Source: Candidatus Aenigmatarchaeota archaeon
GTDB taxonomy: Archaea > Aenigmatarchaeota > Aenigmatarchaeia > GW2011-AR5
DNA: 64,000 nucleotides
Reading direction: 5' to 3'
Assembly: GCA_016193585.1 (NCBI GenBank)
Contig: JACPRW010000010.1
Location: 40,962 to 104,961 of the forward strand
A program made the position numbers and the translations under genes. Positions 51,968-59,969 of the stretch are shown here, piece after piece; the first letter of the stretch is position 1; each line of letters opens with the position of its first letter. The notes under the pieces are model-generated. The model was not told the DNA's origin. It saw only the letters and a program-made list of their open reading frames with translations, and did not search any database.

Positions 51968-52177
51968 TTACCTTCTGCCGTAGCTTTCGCTTGACTCCAT
52001 TTCCGTTTCCCTGAGCATGAGCACGTCGCCGAGCCTGACCGGGCCGAGGACGTTGCGCGTAAGGACTTTGCCCTTGTCCCTTCCGTCGGTGAGGCGGCAC
52101 TTGACCGAGACAACGCCCTTGGCTCCGTGCCTTCCGAGTATTGTTATAACTTCAGCCGGTATTGCATCGTCTGCCAT
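51968..52177 (-). CDS. rps28e: Ribosomal protein S28e (eS28)
   Basis: 69 residues: AEVITILGRHGAKGVVSVKCRLTDGRDKGKVLTRNVLGPVRLGDVLML, ending RETEMESSESYGRR. Complete. Confidence 0.95.
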   Translation of the reverse strand: MADDAIPAEVITILGRHGAKGVVSVKCRLTDGRDKGKVLTRNVLGPVRLGDVLMLRETEMESSESYGRR

Positions 52178-52249
52178 ATCGCATCAGTCGCCAGTTTTTA
52201 GGATGTCGTCTGGTGAAGCGGGTATTTTTCAAGTGGTGAATGGGTTCCA

Positions 52250-52573
52250 TTATCCCTTGACCAGGTCATCGAATTTTTTCTTCCCTTCGCCTGCGTCCAC
52301 AATTGCGATAGCTGCCGAACCAACGTCTAAACCAGCAGCCCTGCCGAGCTCGTTTTTGCTCGGGATTTTGACGAACGGTATTTTCTTCTCCTCGCACATG
52401 ACCGGCAGATGCATGATGATTTCAGGGGGGTCGACGTCCTCTGCCGTGATGACCAGTTTTGCTACGTTGCGCTCGACGGCTTTCGTCGCCTCGTTGACGC
52501 CTTTCCGTATCTTGCCGGTGTCTCTGGAGATTTCAATGAGTTCTAGAATGTCGTCCACTTTCATAGGAATCAC
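52250..52573 (-). CDS. rpl7ae: Ribosomal protein L7Ae (eL8), k-turn binder
   Basis: 107 residues: GKIRKGVNEATKAVERNVAKLVITAEDVDPPEIIMHLPVMCEEKKIPFV, then KNELGRAAGL. Binds k-turns in rRNA, box C/D and H/ACA RNAs and RNase P. An in-frame ATG at 52564 is an alternative start. Partner of Cbf5 and Nop10 in this window. Confidence 0.95.
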   Translation of the reverse strand: MIPMKVDDILELIEISRDTGKIRKGVNEATKAVERNVAKLVITAEDVDPPEIIMHLPVMCEEKKIPFVKIPSKNELGRAAGLDVGSAAIAIVDAGEGKKKFDDLVKG

Positions 52574-52763
52574 CTCAAGTCGTGGATTAACCTTATCAGG
52601 GAAAAGTTCTTATAGCAATACAAGGGACAAAAAGGATGCCACCTCATACTGCATAGTGGTTCTTGCATGTCGCATTCCGCGTGCAGTAACCACTGTTTGA
52701 AAACCGTGGAATGTGAGCATTTAAAAGTTGTCATCAAAGTATGCTTCGTCAAATGCCGGGGGG

Positions 52764-52943
52764 ATGCACGTGACAGGAAGCAAGTTTCTCAAGATCAAAT
52801 GCGCGAAGTGCATGAACGAGCAGATTATGTTCAGCAAGCCTTCGATGAGCGTCAAATGCCTCGTGTGCGGCGAACTCCTTGCGACAGCAACAGGCGGCAA
52901 GGGGGCGATAAAGGCGACTGTTGTCGAGGAGCTCGACAGGTGA
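52764..52943 (+). CDS. rps27e: Ribosomal protein S27e (eS27)
   Basis: 59 residues from ATG 52764: [40 protein letters not shown], with the C-x2-C...C-x2-C zinc ribbon. Four bases before eIF2-alpha. Confidence 0.94.
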   Translation: MHVTGSKFLKIKCAKCMNEQIMFSKPSMSVKCLVCGELLATATGGKGAIKATVVEELDR

Positions 52944-52947
52944 CCAC

Positions 52948-53703
52948 ATGAAAAAAAGGGGATTGCCGTCGCAGGGCGAGCTCGTCATAGGTCGTGTAAC
53001 GAAACTCAACCCCAATTCCGCCTTTATCGAGCTCATCGAATACGAGCACAGCTATGAGGGCATGGTCCATATTTCCGAGATTGCGTCGGGATGGGTCAGG
53101 GATATACGGAATCACCTTCGTGCCGGCCAGCTTGCCGTAGCCCGTGTTATGCGCGTCGAGGACAGGGGCATGAGCCTCTCCATCAAGCGCGTCAGCCAGA
53201 ATGACGCGAACGAGAAGATGAAAGAGTTCAACCTCGAGAAGAAGGCCGACAAGATGCTCGAGATGGTCGCGGTCAAAGCGAAGCTGAGCACCGGCGAAAC
53301 GCAGAAGAAGCTCGGGTTTGTGCTTCAGGAGAATTTCGGGACGCTCTACGAAGGGTTCAAGCGCGCGCTGCAGAACCCCGAATCGCTCAGGAAGCGGGGC
53401 ATAGAGGATAACTGGATAGAGCTGCTCAGGGAGGTCGCTGAAAAGAACATCGAGCAGAAGGAATTCGAATTCAGGGCGCGGCTGCTGGTAAAAACTTATA
53501 AACCGGACGGTGTAAATATTATAAAGAGGGTCCTGAAGGAAGCGGAAAACAGCGACCTGGAAGTCAAGTATATTTCTGCGCCAGAGTACCTTGTTAAATA
53601 CAAGACAAAGGTGGCGAAGAAAGGGGAGAAGGAGTTTCTCGAAAAACTCGAATCCCTCAAGGCAAAGGACGCGGACATTCAGTTCGAGGTCATTAAAGTC
53701 TGA
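52948..53703 (+). CDS. eif2a: Translation initiation factor aIF2 alpha subunit
   Basis: 251 residues from ATG 52948. N-terminal S1 domain (GELVIGRVTKLNPNSAFIELIEYEHSYEGMVHISEIASGW), helical middle, C-terminal alpha-beta domain. Part of the aIF2 trimer that delivers initiator tRNA. Between S27e and Nop10, the conserved archaeal order. Confidence 0.95.
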   Translation: MKKRGLPSQGELVIGRVTKLNPNSAFIELIEYEHSYEGMVHISEIASGWVRDIRNHLRAGQLAVARVMRVEDRGMSLSIKRVSQNDANEKMKEFNLEKKADKMLEMVAVKAKLSTGETQKKLGFVLQENFGTLYEGFKRALQNPESLRKRGIEDNWIELLREVAEKNIEQKEFEFRARLLVKTYKPDGVNIIKRVLKEAENSDLEVKYISAPEYLVKYKTKVAKKGEKEFLEKLESLKAKDADIQFEVIKV

Positions 53704-53772
53704 TGGTCAAAATTATAGAATGGGATAAGCACTCGCATAACATGGGATGCGACACGCGGAGCGTGGGGCATT
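53704..53772 (+). promoter_or_regulatory. Leader of nop10 with a recurrent GATGCGACAC...GGGGCATTATG motif
   Basis: The 69 bases before nop10 contain ATAGAATGGGAT, GGGATGCGACAC and GTGGGGCATTATG. Similar blocks precede the PAC2 gene (about 53958-54003) and the C2H2 gene (43236-43268: AATGGGATACGACAC and GGTGGGGTATTATG). The GGTGGGG part may be a Shine-Dalgarno site; the rest is unexplained. Confidence 0.4.
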
Positions 53773-53940
53773 ATGGCACCGATGCTGAGGCGCTGCGGGG
53801 CATGCGGCCGGTACAGCACTGCTCGGCAGTGCCCGTCATGCAGTTCGCCGACAGTCGGTGCGCATCCGCCGAAATTCTCGTTTCCTGACAAATACGGCGA
53901 ATACAGGCGGAAGGCAAAGCAGCGGACGACGCAGCCATGA
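53773..53940 (+). CDS. nop10: H/ACA RNP protein Nop10
   Basis: 55 residues: RRCGACGRYSTARQCPSCSSPTVGAHPPKFSFPDKYGEYRRK is the region (residues 6-48), with the CxxC...CxxC ribbon and the conserved HPP.FSP-like segment and Y..YRR. Supports Cbf5 in pseudouridylation. An overlapping frame from 53703 is a shadow. Confidence 0.93.
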   Translation: MAPMLRRCGACGRYSTARQCPSCSSPTVGAHPPKFSFPDKYGEYRRKAKQRTTQP

Positions 53941-54000
53941 AACGTAATACGACGTTCATAGAATGGCATGCGACTACGTGCAGCAGCACGGAGGGGCATT

Positions 54001-54768
54001 ATGGAGACGACAATCAAAGTCCTTGAAAAAGTGAAGCTCAGGAAACCGATACTCGTCGAAGGGCTGCCCGGAATCGGCAATGTTGGCCGCGTCGCAGCGG
54101 GCTACCTGGTGAGCGAACTCAAGATGAAGCGGTTCGCCGAGCTCTATTCCCCCCATTTCCTGCCGCTGGTCATCATACACGACGACAGCGTCGCGCAGGT
54201 GCTCAGGTGCGAATTCTATTACTACAAGGGGAAGGAAAACGACATTATCGTTCTGACAGGCGACACGCAGAGCATATCGCCGGAAGGGCACTATGACGTG
54301 TGCGAAAAGGTGCTCGACTTTTGCGAGAAGCTCGGTGTAAAGCGCATCGTCACGCTCGGCGGTTTTGCCGAAGGTAAGATAGTCGAGGAGCCGAAAGTCA
54401 TCGGCGCGGTGACCGACAAGAAGCTCATCAAGACGTACGGTCATCTTGGCATCGATTTCGGCAAGCAGCAGCCTGTAGGAACCATTGTCGGCGCCTCGGG
54501 CCTGCTCATTGGCCTCGGAAAGATACGCGGCATGGATGGCATCTGCCTGATGGGCGAGACACTCGGTTTGCCGCTGCTGACCGACCCGAAAGCGGCGGAC
54601 AAGGTGCTGCAGGCTCTCGCGAAGATGCTCAATCTCAGGATGGACCTGAACAAGCTGGAAAAGATTATCAAGGAAATGGAGGAAAAAATCAAGAAGACGG
54701 AAAAAATACACAAGAAGATTCTCGAGGAGCTCCCGAAATCCAAAGAAGACATCAAGTACATCGGCTGA
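54001..54768 (+). CDS. Proteasome assembly chaperone family 2 (PAC2) protein
   Basis: 255 residues from ATG 54001. RKPILVEGLPGIGNVGRVAAGYLV, VLTGDTQSISPEGHY and GFAEGKIVEEPKVIGAVT are the PAC2/DUF75 blocks; the C-terminal 50 residues form a coiled coil (KLEKIIKEMEEKIKKTEKI). In archaea it regularly follows Nop10. Confidence 0.9.
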   Translation: METTIKVLEKVKLRKPILVEGLPGIGNVGRVAAGYLVSELKMKRFAELYSPHFLPLVIIHDDSVAQVLRCEFYYYKGKENDIIVLTGDTQSISPEGHYDVCEKVLDFCEKLGVKRIVTLGGFAEGKIVEEPKVIGAVTDKKLIKTYGHLGIDFGKQQPVGTIVGASGLLIGLGKIRGMDGICLMGETLGLPLLTDPKAADKVLQALAKMLNLRMDLNKLEKIIKEMEEKIKKTEKIHKKILEELPKSKEDIKYIG

Positions 54769-54836
54769 ATCACGGGGGCGCTGCGCATTATTCGTCCTCG
54801 GCATTATGGTGCTGATTGCTCTGCAATCGCACAATT

Positions 54837-54956
54837 CGTCAGATTCCTTAGAATCTGACGATATAGTGAAACCAGAAAAGAAACGGAACATGTTTCTGGT
54901 TTCACGGTGAGGAGTCCAAGAAAGTCGTACGCCGATTGTTTTCTTGGACGACTATA
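54837..54956. repeat. Dispersed hairpin element E5
   Basis: CGTCAGATTC-CTTA-GAATCTGACG (54837-54860), then TATAGTGAAACCAGAAA/TTTCTGGTTTCAC (54862-54905) with GGAAC in the loop, then GTCCAAGAAA/TTCTTGGAC (54914-54950) ending GACTATA. Loop complementarity between the two is not evident here. Sits between the PAC2 and rpoK genes. Confidence 0.78.
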
Positions 54957-54965
54957 AGGTTAAAA

Positions 54966-54973
54966 ATTTATAG
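54966..54973 (+). promoter_or_regulatory. TATA box before rpoK-rpsB
   Basis: ATTTATAG about 35 bases before the rpoK start, immediately after element E5. Confidence 0.45.
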
Positions 54974-55006
54974 ATTCTATAGAGGGCATACGTTCTGTAG
55001 GTAGAT

Positions 55007-55204
55007 ATGATGTTTTCTTACCCGCGACTGACCAGATTCGAAAAGGCTCGGATTATAGCCGCCCGGGCATTGCAGATATCAATGGGGGCGCCGGTTTTGC
55101 TGAAAACCGAGCTTCACGACCCCAAGGAGATAGCAGTGCACGAATTTGACCTCGGGATCCTGCCGATAACCGTCAAGAGAACGCCGCCCAGGAGGATTGA
55201 GTAG
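55007..55204 (+). CDS. rpoK: RNA polymerase subunit K (Rpb6)
   Basis: 65 residues: [25 protein letters not shown], ending [12 protein letters not shown]. The E.ARI...RALQ.SMGAP motif is diagnostic of Rpb6/omega. ATG at 55007 chosen; the next Met is one codon later. Two bases before S2. Confidence 0.95.
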   Translation: MMFSYPRLTRFEKARIIAARALQISMGAPVLLKTELHDPKEIAVHEFDLGILPITVKRTPPRRIE

Positions 55205-55206
55205 TC

Positions 55207-55812
55207 ATGATGAAGAAAGAGCGCCTGTTGCTGCCGAGGGAAAAGTACCTCTCGGCAGGCGTCCATATAGGCATGACATCGAAGACTGCGGACATGCAGC
55301 GATTTATCTACAAGATACGGCCTTCAGGCCTTGCGGTCATGAACATCGGCCTTCTTGATAAGCGCATCGGCATAGCCGCGAACATGCTCAGCCAGCGGAA
55401 GAAGATACTTGTCGTTTCCAAGAAAGAAAATGGCTTTGAGCCTGCCAGAAAATTTGCCGAAGTGGTGGGAGCGAAGGCGACGACCGGCAGATTCATGCCC
55501 GGTTCGCTCACCAACCCGACCTATAAGGAATTTTTCGAGCCAGACATCTTGATAGTGACCGATCCTGGCATGGACAAGCAGGCGATAAAAGAAGCGGTGC
55601 AGATGCGCATCCCTATCGTCGGTCTTGCAGACACGTTCAACGAGACATCGTACCTTGATTTTATTCTGCCGTGCAACAACAAGGGCAAGAAATCGCTCGC
55701 ACTCATCTACTGGCTCCTGGCAAAGCTTATTGTCGAAAAGCGCGCGGCGGAGAAGGGGGAAAAAGTAGAATTCCAGCTGAAGCCCGAAGACTTCGGGTAT
55801 GAAGGGCAGTAA
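55207..55812 (+). CDS. rpsB: Ribosomal protein S2 (uS2)
   Basis: 201 residues: EKYLSAGVHIGMTSKT, RFIYKIRPSGLAVMNIG, RFMPGSLTNPTYKEFFEPDILIVTDP, DTFNETSYLDFILPCNNKGKKSLALIYWLLA. Typical archaeal S2. Confidence 0.96.
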   Translation: MMKKERLLLPREKYLSAGVHIGMTSKTADMQRFIYKIRPSGLAVMNIGLLDKRIGIAANMLSQRKKILVVSKKENGFEPARKFAEVVGAKATTGRFMPGSLTNPTYKEFFEPDILIVTDPGMDKQAIKEAVQMRIPIVGLADTFNETSYLDFILPCNNKGKKSLALIYWLLAKLIVEKRAAEKGEKVEFQLKPEDFGYEGQ

Positions 55813-55831
55813 AAAGGGAAAAAGAAAGAGC

Positions 55832-56362
55832 TTACGCTTTCTGTGCAACGATTCCAGCGACCTGCTTCACGGTTTCTGCGTTTTCTTCATAGACGCGCGG
55901 TTCCAGAATCCTGTAGAGCTGGTCGTCGTTGCCGACAGGCTTCATGTTCAGGAGATAGTCGCCGAAGATGCCCGAAGCCGTGACGGTGTTGTAGTAGTTT
56001 ATCCGGTGGTGCTGGATGACGAGCTTCAGTGCGCCACTTTCCGAATCGAAGGTTGCGACGAGTGTTCCTGTCTTCTTGTCGAACGTAACGTCGCCTGAAT
56101 CCAGTTCGACTGCCTTGCCGTTGAGCAGCAGGTAGTAGCTTTGGTACGCAAACGTGCCGCCCTCCCTGTCCACGGCAAGGAACACTGCAGAGACCGCCGT
56201 GCTGTCCTTGACCGCCACGCCTTTCATCACGAGCGTTTCGGGATAGTCATTGGTATCGTAGTATGGCATCCCCGGTTCTATTTTCGTGCTGAGTACCTCG
56301 CTTGCAAATGCAAGGCTGGTGACCAGCACGACGGCAACCGCTGCCATGGATATTTTTTTCAT
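55832..56362 (-). CDS. Secreted protein of unknown function
   Basis: 176 residues from ATG 56362: signal peptide MKKISMAAVAVVLVTSLAFA with a cleavage-like ASE. The mature part is beta-rich (YQSYYLLLNGKAVELDSGDVTFD, TLVATFDSESGALKLVIQHH). No family recognised. Divergent gene spacing and a separate promoter are not clear; the membrane-bound regulator next to it may belong with it. Confidence 0.62.
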   Translation of the reverse strand: MKKISMAAVAVVLVTSLAFASEVLSTKIEPGMPYYDTNDYPETLVMKGVAVKDSTAVSAVFLAVDREGGTFAYQSYYLLLNGKAVELDSGDVTFDKKTGTLVATFDSESGALKLVIQHHRINYYNTVTASGIFGDYLLNMKPVGNDDQLYRILEPRVYEENAETVKQVAGIVAQKA

Positions 56363-56460
56363 GGTTATCACCGCACGTATGTGGAGCAGGCGCTTTTTCA
56401 ATACGTGCGAAATGAGAGGGTTTTTGCCCTATTGCCCTGGGGTATAGAGAATTGCGTTGC

Positions 56461-57042
56461 TTATGACCTATGAAAACGCAATTCGCTGGATGAGAAATGC
56501 GCAGCCTCCAAGGGCATATGCTGCGTATTTCTCCATATCTTTTTCTGTTTGAGAATAAGGTAGCTGAAGCCGAGAAGAGCAAACAGAATGAACAGCACGC
56601 CGATGGTTGCGTCCGCTTGGAATCCAGACGTCCCTACGCTCGATGTCGCGTTTACGGCGTCGGCAAGTGTCTTGCCACTTGCTTCCCGCGGCATAGAGGC
56701 AGGCGAAGCGGAAAAGCCCTGAAAGATGCGGGAAATGCCGACGACCAAACTCAGGAGCGACAGCGAAAAGACGATAACCCACGAATAGTACGAGGGCTTG
56801 AAGAGCTTCTCGCCTTTCGGTGTCAGTCCGTAATAGACCCACTTGTTGGTGCTTTCCTTGCGGCTGACGAGGCCCGACTGCTCAAGGACGTTCAGGTGCT
56901 CGGATACCGTGGTCACATGGCGGCGCAGCAGCGTCGCAAGCTCTGAAGCGGTGTAAGGGCGCTTCGCGAGCAGCTTCACGATGTCCTGTCGCGTCTCGGC
57001 GCCGAGAGCTTTGATGGTGTTTTTGTCGAGGATTTCAGGCAT
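56461..57042 (-). CDS. Membrane-anchored ArsR-type transcriptional regulator
   Basis: 193 residues. Winged helix at the N-terminus (LGAETRQDIVKLLAKRPYTASELATLL, HVTTVSEHLNVLEQSGLV, wing KWVYYGLTPKG), residues 10-75. Two TM helices follow (about 88-106 and 144-163) separated by an extracytoplasmic Ser/Ala loop, so the DNA-binding domain is tied to the membrane. Probably senses an outside signal, or the secreted protein encoded just downstream. Confidence 0.82.
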   Translation of the reverse strand: MPEILDKNTIKALGAETRQDIVKLLAKRPYTASELATLLRRHVTTVSEHLNVLEQSGLVSRKESTNKWVYYGLTPKGEKLFKPSYYSWVIVFSLSLLSLVVGISRIFQGFSASPASMPREASGKTLADAVNATSSVGTSGFQADATIGVLFILFALLGFSYLILKQKKIWRNTQHMPLEAAHFSSSELRFHRS

Positions 57043-57061
57043 AAAACCAATTACATGCCGG

Positions 57062-57070
57062 GTATTTATA
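57062..57070 (-). promoter_or_regulatory. TATA box before the membrane-anchored regulator
   Basis: TTATAAATACC on the minus strand, 20-30 bases before ATG 57042. Confidence 0.55.
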
Positions 57071-57106
57071 ACACTTTCCTTTTATGAGGGCAGTGACCAG
57101 AACAAG

Positions 57107-57628
57107 CTATGCATGCTCGACAACGATCTTGCACGGCGTCGGCAGCTTGTGGACTGCCTGGCGCAGCGCTGCCTTGGCTACGTCGGCATGGCCGGCATTC
57201 ACGCGGACCTCGATGATCTTCTGGTTCACCCTGACCTGCGCTGCCGTGCTGACCGGCTTGCCGAAGCTCTGCCGCATGCCCTGCTGGAACCTGTCCGCGC
57301 CGGCGCCTGTTGCGAGCGCGTTCTCGCGGAGCACGTGATGCGGGTAGACGCGTATCTTCATGAAATAGTCGCCTGTTTTGCCGATGCGCTTCTCCAGAAG
57401 CTGCACGCATGCCACGCGTGCGGATTCGAGCGCATTGTGGCGTATCTGGACGCTGTTTTTAGCGGTAAGGAAGAATGTCATATCGTAATCCGTTCGCTTG
57501 CCCATCTCGTATTCGGCTAATTTTGGCTTGGGAACACCTTTAATATAGCCTTTCCGCGGCACCCGGACCGACTGCCGCGTGTACGGCCGGTGCAATCTCC
57601 GGTATGCCCTTCCTGGTCGTAGTGCCAT
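57107..57628 (-). CDS. rpl10e: Ribosomal protein L10e/L16 (uL16)
   Basis: 173 residues: LRPGRAYRRLHRPYTRQSVRVPRKGYIKGVPKPKLAEYEMG, then KIRVYPHHVLREN and GMRQSFGKPVSTAAQV. Full archaeal length. Confidence 0.95.
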   Translation of the reverse strand: MALRPGRAYRRLHRPYTRQSVRVPRKGYIKGVPKPKLAEYEMGKRTDYDMTFFLTAKNSVQIRHNALESARVACVQLLEKRIGKTGDYFMKIRVYPHHVLRENALATGAGADRFQQGMRQSFGKPVSTAAQVRVNQKIIEVRVNAGHADVAKAALRQAVHKLPTPCKIVVEHA

Positions 57629-57697
57629 ATCAATACCCCGCGCTTGGCGAGTATCATACTACAACAATAAGGCTTTAATTCGTTCAGCCTCGTTCGT

Positions 57698-57790
57698 TAT
57701 AGCAGGTTCTGATAATACCGGAACTATTCGAACCTGCTATACGGTATGTTCAGCATAGAATGTTCCAGAATCAACTGAACGTACTATTAC
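57698..57790. repeat. Dispersed hairpin element E6
   Basis: TATAGCAGGTTC/GAACCTGCTATA (57698-57742) with GGAAC in its loop (57720-57724). Second hairpin GTTCAG/CTGAAC (57749-57780) with GTTCC in its loop (57762-57766), ending GTACTATTA. Same plan as E3 with different stems. The last bases contain the stop codon of the antiporter gene. Confidence 0.83.
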
Positions 57791-58953
57791 CAGCTCCGGT
57801 ACCGCTTGCCGTTCGCAAGCCTGAGAAGCGGAGGGGTAATGAGGATGGTGATGATGACGAATGCTATGATGGCGGTGTACAGGTCCTTGGCGATGACCGA
57901 CGATGCGAGCGCTATCTGCGCGATGACGATGCTGTATTCTCCGTGAGGTATCATGCCGATGCCGATGAGCATCTGTTCCCGCAGGTTGTACCCCCAGAAT
58001 CTGCTGATGATTCCTGTCCCGATTATCTTGGCGATGGAGCCGACGAGGACGAGAAGGCCGACAAGGTACCAAGAGCTTGACAGGACGGTGAAGTCAAGTA
58101 TGAGCCCTGAATACGCGAAGAACAGCGGAATGAAGAAGCCGAAGCCCAGTATCTTTATTTTCGGGAATATGATCGGCTCGTTGAGCGACGACCTGCTCAT
58201 CGCAAGCCCTGCGAGGAAGGCGCCGGTGACGCCTGCCACGCCGACGTTCTCGCTGACATAGGCAACGAAAAACAGTATGACCAGTGGTATGCTGACGAGC
58301 ATCTGCTCGTCGGCAAGGCGCTGCACGAGTGAAAGGAACCTGTTCACGTAGCGTGCCCCTGCGGTGATGATGAGGAAAAAGAACCCAAGAACGATGAGGA
58401 AGAGTGTGAAGACGTTAAGAGGGTTCACGCTGCCGTGGGTAAGGAAGGTGACGAGCAGCGACAGCGAAAGTATTGCAAGGACGTCGTCCGCCATGGAGAT
58501 GATGAGCGATATCTGGTACACAGGGCTCTTGAACTCCCCGATGTCCTTGAGTGTGCGGAGCGTTATGGCGGTGCTGGTGGAAAGGATGGCGATGCCGAGA
58601 AACACGCCCACGGTTACGTCGCTGAACATGAAATATCCTATGGCGAAGCCTGCCGCGAATGCGAAAACTGCCCCGAGGACGGCCAGGTATACGCCTGTGT
58701 AGATGTCGCCCTTTATCTCGTCGATCTTCGTTTCAAGCCCTATCAGGAAGAGCAGGAAGAAGATGCCGAGGGATGCTATCTGGAACAGGAGGTCCGACGG
58801 GTGGACCAGGCCGAGTAGAGGCCCTGCGACAATCCCGGCGCACACCTCGCCAATCAGCGCGCCTATCTTGAGCCGCTCGGTTATTTCCCCCAGCAGCTTT
58901 GCGAACAGCAGTATGATGGCTATGTCGAGAAGGATGCTCACTTCGAATGACAT
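57787..58953 (-). CDS. Cation:proton antiporter, KefB/CPA2 type
   Basis: 388 residues, 12-13 TM segments: KLLGEITERLKIGALIGEVCAGIVAGPLLGL, FLLFLIGLETKIDEIKG, STSTAITLRTL...MADDVLAILSLSLL (family motif with two acids), and GMIPHGEYSIVIAQIA. Exchanges K+ or Na+ for H+. No nucleotide-binding tail. Its TAA is inside hairpin element E6. Confidence 0.9.
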   Translation of the reverse strand: MSFEVSILLDIAIILLFAKLLGEITERLKIGALIGEVCAGIVAGPLLGLVHPSDLLFQIASLGIFFLLFLIGLETKIDEIKGDIYTGVYLAVLGAVFAFAAGFAIGYFMFSDVTVGVFLGIAILSTSTAITLRTLKDIGEFKSPVYQISLIISMADDVLAILSLSLLVTFLTHGSVNPLNVFTLFLIVLGFFFLIITAGARYVNRFLSLVQRLADEQMLVSIPLVILFFVAYVSENVGVAGVTGAFLAGLAMSRSSLNEPIIFPKIKILGFGFFIPLFFAYSGLILDFTVLSSSWYLVGLLVLVGSIAKIIGTGIISRFWGYNLREQMLIGIGMIPHGEYSIVIAQIALASSVIAKDLYTAIIAFVIITILITPPLLRLANGKRYRSW

Positions 58954-59023
58954 GCGTGCACCGTGTATTTATTACATGCACAGAAAGAAATAGTTTCGTG
59001 CACGTAGGGTTTGCAGCAAAGAG

Positions 59024-59130
59024 CGCTGGGGGTGGGATTTGAACCCACGCTCCCTTTCGGGAACAGGTTTAGCAAACGAGCGCTTAGCCAAAACTAATCT
59101 GCGCCTTGAGCCAAACTTGGCTACCCCAGC
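59024..59130 (-). tRNA. tRNA-Ser(GCT) with an intron in the anticodon stem
   Basis: Ac-stem GCTGGGG/CCCCAGC, discriminator G, D-arm TAGCCAAG...GGCTCAAGGC, anticodon GCT at 59071-59073, variable arm GTTCCCGAAAGGGAGC, T-arm GTGGG-TTCAAAT-CCCAC. Twenty-one extra bases (59078-59098) lie inside the 5' half of the anticodon stem, between CAG and GT (about position 29/30). Removing them restores CAGGT/ACCTG. Exact junction to be confirmed. Confidence 0.85.
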
Positions 59131-59208
59131 TTTAAATGCGGCGAGAACAATATATTCGTGTCAGCTTTAAATGTTTTGAAAGCGCTATAACAACGCAAGT
59201 GGTTTCGC

Positions 59209-59508
59209 ATGTCTATTTCGGTCAAGAGCTTTTCGGAAATGACGAAGAAAGACGTGTTCACCAGCAAGGGACTGTACTGCGGGAAGGTCACGGACATCGG
59301 CCTCGACCTGGAAAAATTCCGCGTCAAGTCGCTCGTCGTCGATGCCGTGCGCGGCTCGTTTCTCGCGTCGCTGGTAGGCGACAAGCGTGGTGTCGTTGTG
59401 CCGTACACGCTCGTACAGAGCGTCGGTGACATCGTCATCATCAAGCACATATCGCCGACAGCGGTCGAGCCCGAAGAGCAGCCGATGGAAGAGCCTCTCA
59501 GGATATAG
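59209..59508 (+). CDS. PRC-barrel domain protein
   Basis: 99 residues: VFTSKGLYCGKVTDIGLDLEKFRVKSLVVDAVRGSF, then RGVVVPYTLVQSVGDIVII, a single PRC barrel. Archaeal stand-alone PRC-barrel proteins have been linked to cell division and RNA handling. TATA-like CTTTAAATG lies about 45 bases upstream. Confidence 0.88.
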   Translation: MSISVKSFSEMTKKDVFTSKGLYCGKVTDIGLDLEKFRVKSLVVDAVRGSFLASLVGDKRGVVVPYTLVQSVGDIVIIKHISPTAVEPEEQPMEEPLRI

Positions 59509-59631
59509 GCGTGGCGCCTGTCTCTTGCAGCATAGAAAGGCTCCTTATTATCCTACTTATCCTACTTCGGGCGCTTCCTTTGCCAATAATTGCCATACCT
59601 TTAAATCGACGCGGCAGAAAATAGTATGGGA
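59509..59631. other. Short intergenic region
   Basis: No gene. Includes two TCCTACTTATCCTACTT direct repeats near 59555 and a TATA-like CTTTAAATC near 59600. Confidence 0.3.
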
Positions 59632-59885
59632 TATACTAAACTGCGAAACTTATATGACGCAGATTCGCAGTTTGTATACAGATATAGCAATACAAGGAAA
59701 TAAACACGATACGAGGAGAATCGAAGATTCTCCTGTACAGGTGGATTCATGGAATCCACCTTGTATGACTTCCTTGTTTGCTATACATGGTGAAACAACG
59801 TTTCACCTGTACAGGTAAAGCTTTGCTTTACCATGTATGTGAAACAAGAAGTAATATGTCGGTATTATTTTCTTGTTTCACTATA
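59632..59885. repeat. Compound hairpin element E7
   Basis: Four units: TATACTAAACTGCGAA/TTCGCAGTTTGTATA (59632-59678); TATAGCAA...TTGCTATA (59683-59785) enclosing GAGAATC-GAA-GATTCTC and GGTGGATTC-ATG-GAATCCACC; ACATGG/CCATGT (59786-59836) enclosing GGTGAAAC-AAC-GTTTCACC and GGTAAAGC-TTT-GCTTTACC; and GTGAAACAAGAA/TTCTTGTTTCAC ending CTATA (59839-59885). Inner hairpins are joined by CTGTACAG palindromes. Confidence 0.85.
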
Positions 59886-59969
59886 ACTGCTCATAATATG
59901 TCATAGCGTTCCATCATGTTCCGCGAAAGTGCTGCGCGGAAGTGCGGGTAGCGAAGGTGGAGCAGTACG

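Noticed and set aside
53703-53888. 61-residue ORF starting at the eIF2-alpha stop
   Set aside because: It overlaps nop10 in another frame; the nop10 frame has the conserved zinc ribbon, so this one is a shadow.
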